A DNA stretch of 64,000 nt from NCBI GenBank assembly GCA_023376005.1, contig CM042150.1, positions 71,682,237-71,746,236 on the forward strand, given 5' to 3'. This document shows, one piece after another, positions 60,801 through 64,000 of the stretch. Numbering within the stretch: the stretch's first letter is position 1; every line of letters starts with the position of its first letter. Below the pieces are notes generated by a model. It was given only the letters and a program-made list of their open reading frames with translations, made no database searches and was not told where the DNA came from. The DNA comes from Doryteuthis pealeii. Lineage: Eukaryota > Mollusca > Cephalopoda > Myopsida > Loliginidae. The translations under genes and the position numbers were made by a program.

Positions 60801-62439
60801 TTTTTAGCCATTTTTTTATATATCCTTATAGGAATGCTCTGGACTTAGAAAATTCTCAACAGGATGTTAAGAGTTTTAAAGAGAGCAAGTGATAGAGCTA
60901 TGTCAATATACTGAAAGTTGAAATATATCTATTCAGCAAAAGATATATGCTGATTTGATTGTTAAATTTTACTTTTTGCAAATATTTGTATATGATTCTG
61001 TTGAAATAGTATTCATTATACCAGTGAATATAACATGGATCACTGACATAGAATTATGGTATTGATTCTCTGGAGCAGAGAATTTGAATTTAAATAGATT
61101 TCAATTGCAGAAAATTATGCAATTTGATTTTAGGGAAACAATATGAAAGATATTAAGATCCTTTTTTTGAATACTGATTTTGCTTAGGATTATATTAGAT
61201 TATTTACTTTTAATGTTTTGACTATTTACTTTTAAATGAACTATCTAATTTGTCTTTTGTTTAGCTTTAGTTTTAGAAATGTAAAGAGATAATACATTTG
61301 GAGTTGGTTTTGATTCTGTTAATATTGTAGAATGTATCATAAAAAGCAATGGTTTCTTTAAGATACTTTTAAATAAATTTCTCTAAAGATATATTTGGTT
61401 TAACTGTCATTGCATTGCACTATTTTTCTAAAAATCTTTCCTATTTTATCTAAAAAAATTTACCCCCCAAAATATTAACAAAATAAAATGAAAAATTAAT
61501 CTTTCACAAATATTGAATTAAAGACTAAATTTATTACTTGGAGTTTAGTTTTTGATATAAAAATCATTTTTTAAACTTTCACAGAAGCTTCCAATTATCT
61601 CTGAAAAATGTTCTTTTACCGGAAATTAAGTTCATTTCTCATTGTATGCATCTGTCTGATCCTAGACATTAAAATCTTATATTAAAATTGAAAGTTTTCT
61701 CCTTTTGAATTCCATTGTTGATTGTAATACTTTTGGTCATTGTCTATCTGACACAAATATTTCTTAGATTGTAACTTCATAAAAGAAAATAGGTTGCTGT
61801 TTGTCTCAAAGACACATTAGATTGATAGTGAATATACCTTACCTTCATTCACTTTATGTATTTAAAAGATTAAAATAAAAAAGAAAACATTTTAGTTTTT
61901 CTCTCATTCTGCGAAATATTATCAAAATTCTTTGGTTAATAATGTATTTTTAGATGTAGATATATTGCTATAGCTTTGGCCTGACTTCAACTGGAGATTG
62001 CAGCTGAGACCAGTCCGAGTTGAGATATCTCCATGCTATTACCTCTGAAAAATCTACCTCTCTTTAAATATCACTTTCTGTTGGCTAACAGCCTGTCCAT
62101 GATTCTTTTTTTGTGTCTGACCAATTTAAGACTTTCTGTTTTTGTAATCTCCTATAGTGTTTCAAGTCTAGCTTATCTAATTAATGATCTCAAATTGTTA
62201 TTTCGTATGTAATAAGTTTTGTTGCATTGAAGTGATTCACTAAGATAGCATTAAACCTCCATTAATCTAACTCCAATAAGATAGTTTTTGATTCACCTCA
62301 CTGATTTTCCTAAGTAATCACATTGAAAGTGTTACCTGATTAGACTTGTAGATACAATTTGTATATTTTAGAATGTAAAATAATAGTTATGTTAAAAATG
62401 TTACATTGCAATGAAAATTTGATTTTGTTTGTGCATATA

Positions 62440-62500
62440 TATGTGTGTGTGTGTGTGTGCGCGCATATGTGTAAATATATGTGTGCATGTGTTTGTGTAG
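62440..62500. repeat. (TG)n-rich microsatellite
   Basis: ATATATATGTGTGTGTGTGT followed by GCGCGCATATGTG and further TG units, alternating purine-pyrimidine throughout. Confidence 0.93.
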
Positions 62501-63429
62501 ATCATGAATTATTATATAAAAGGGCTTATAAAGTGTCATACTTTAGTCATCATTGTTTTAATAGTTTTGTATTATTATCACGGATTGCATTTATAGGTGA
62601 TAACTAAATATCTTATACAAATTGTTACTAATTGTTGTATAAAAGACACTGGCATAGTAGAGTATCAATATTTTATTATCTGATTCTATGGAGTGAAGGT
62701 TTATATTATGGGGTATGTAGCTATAAAGTTTTTAGTTAGTATTGAAATTATCTTGGCATTTTGACAATATATTTTAAATTTATTAAAATATCAAATTACT
62801 ACAAAATTCTGCGGCAGTGTAAATTGCTCCTATGATTTATACACTTGTCAGTAAATGGCAAGTTATAAAAGACTTTTTGCTGAAGATAGTTTTATAGTGA
62901 GCTTCTACCTTTTCAAATTGTTCAACTCAACTACAGATTTAACAATTGTTGAAAATATATATCTCTTAGTATTTCCTAATAAGTTCAAAACTACCAAAAT
63001 ATTTTCATTTTCTCTGCTCCCATCCTCAGTTTCTGTAATTTTCACTTATTTCCATCCTTCTCTTTGCTATCATCATTCATGATCTAAATTCATGTTCCCA
63101 AATTGCAGTGAGCACCAAAAAGAATGTCTTACTTCTGACAACATCTTACATGAATCAGTTTAACTTCAAATAAGTTGCACCTGAAATTAGATCTTGATTT
63201 GCATTTAAAATTTTACAAAATCACAAAAAGCTATTTACATCCATGTCCTGCTTTTTAATTCAGTACTATTGATGTGCAAACTTGGTTTCTAGATTGGCTG
63301 AAAATTGCAAATATTTTCACTTGCACAATTTATTTTATTATTGCTTTGCAGTTACATATGCATAATAAAGTTTAAAGTTTATCTTGATTATTTTGCTCTT
63401 TCCGTTTTCTTTCAACTATATTATATTGG

Positions 63430-63435
<6 letters not shown>

Positions 63436-63473
<38 letters not shown>
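63436..63473. repeat. (CA)n microsatellite
   Basis: About 38 bp of uninterrupted CA ending in CATATAG. Confidence 0.97.
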
Positions 63474-63476
<3 letters not shown>

Positions 63477-64000
63477 GCTTACATTAATTTTTCTATTTAT
63501 ATTCTCATACTTCTTTTTGCATGTCATGTACTTGGTAAGTGTACAATTACATAAAAATTAGTGAAATTAATTATGTTTCTCTTGCTATCCATTGTATCAA
63601 GTTTTCGCCATGCTATTTTCTCAAACAAATTCTTCTTTTTTTAATACATTTAACAAAATCATTTAGTGAATTTTCATATATTTTTCTTATTTCCTACTAA
63701 TTTTGAATATTTTTATTAATTCTGATTGGTTTTTGGTTTCTTACTCTTTTTCATCTTTCGTTGAACCTCTTTTTATTCATGATTTCTTGCCCTTTATCAC
63801 CTGAATAAATATTAGGTTTTGGTAAGATGCTTTTATAGGCCTACTTTTCTTTACTTTTATGAGGATTTAAAAAAGAAAAAGTCATTGACGTTGATAAAAT
63901 GTTGACTAATAATTTGTTCAACTTTTGTTTCCATTGAAATGGAAAACTAAATTAAAAAAAAACTTTTATTTATTATTCAAATTCCTTAACAATTATGTGT

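Larger units (their letters stand above)
49015..61660 (+). repeat. Segment C of the inverted triplication (forward copy)
   Basis: Starts at the equivalent of A position about 25217 and runs forward through all A landmarks and beyond A's end to about 61660, where B's outer end matches. It then continues without a break into unique sequence to 64000. The first 2.6 kb are dense in single-base indels; from about 52.2 kb on it is much closer to A and B. Confidence 0.92.
61661..64000. other. Unique downstream sequence, no gene found
   Basis: Single-copy AT-rich DNA. Contains a TG/GC-rich microsatellite at 62440-62500 and a (CA)n at 63436-63473. Small frames here are low complexity, and no ORP exon or transposon was recognised. 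Confidence 0.6.

Noticed and set aside
62359..62607. 82-codon frame with VCVCVCA-type text.
   Set aside because: It is a translation of the TG/GC microsatellite.

Overview
The window looks like AT-rich, intron-dominated nuclear DNA from an animal with a large, repeat-filled genome. A lophotrochozoan, probably a mollusc and possibly a cephalopod, fits best. This rests on an animal ORP3/6/7-type oxysterol-binding-protein-related gene in short exons separated by kilobase introns, LINE, Gypsy, piggyBac, mariner and SINE remnants, hairpin elements with a Penelope-like 3' signature, and TTAGGG-type motifs inside one repeat. The species is an inference; I could not run a search.

The only host gene I can support runs on the + strand. 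Six internal exons (5104-5157, 17253-17366, 21063-21213, 22770-22931, 23534-23625, 27616-27732) splice in frame with GT-AG borders. They encode about 230 residues: most of a PH domain, its linker, and the short helical segment that follows in ORP3/6/7 proteins. The first exon(s), the FFAT region and the lipid-binding ORD lie outside the window or were not found.

Intron 1 (about 12 kb) holds a dead LINE (about 6000-8090), a foldback repeat with telomere-like motifs (10225-10640), and a full-length but dead Gypsy element (11134-16279). A SINE and a mariner/Tc1-type transposase fragment are nested in the Gypsy element. Two Penelope-like/foldback elements (16330-17190) lie next to exon 2. Intron 2 holds a hammerhead-ribozyme-like motif (17834-17870), a 72-bp tandem array (19117-19476) and a piggyBac remnant (19935-20640).

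From about 25.2 kb to 61.66 kb the window is not ordinary sequence. Segment A (25217 to about 35285) is followed by about 1.1 kb of unrelated CpG-richer DNA and a 100-N gap. Then comes segment B (36501-49013), the reverse complement of the same locus, and segment C (49015 to about 61660), the same locus forward again. B and C form a palindrome of about 12.5 kb per arm around a centre near 49013. The same exon, the same LINE between the same TA tracts and the same pseudogene appear three times. The copies differ mainly by small indels, clustered around the turn-around. I read this as a fold-back long-read assembly artefact; the real locus probably runs A into the end of C (about 59.05 kb onward) and is about 23.8 kb shorter than shown. 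A real inverted triplication is the alternative. After about 61.66 kb the sequence is single-copy intron-like or intergenic DNA with CA/TG microsatellites and no recognisable gene.
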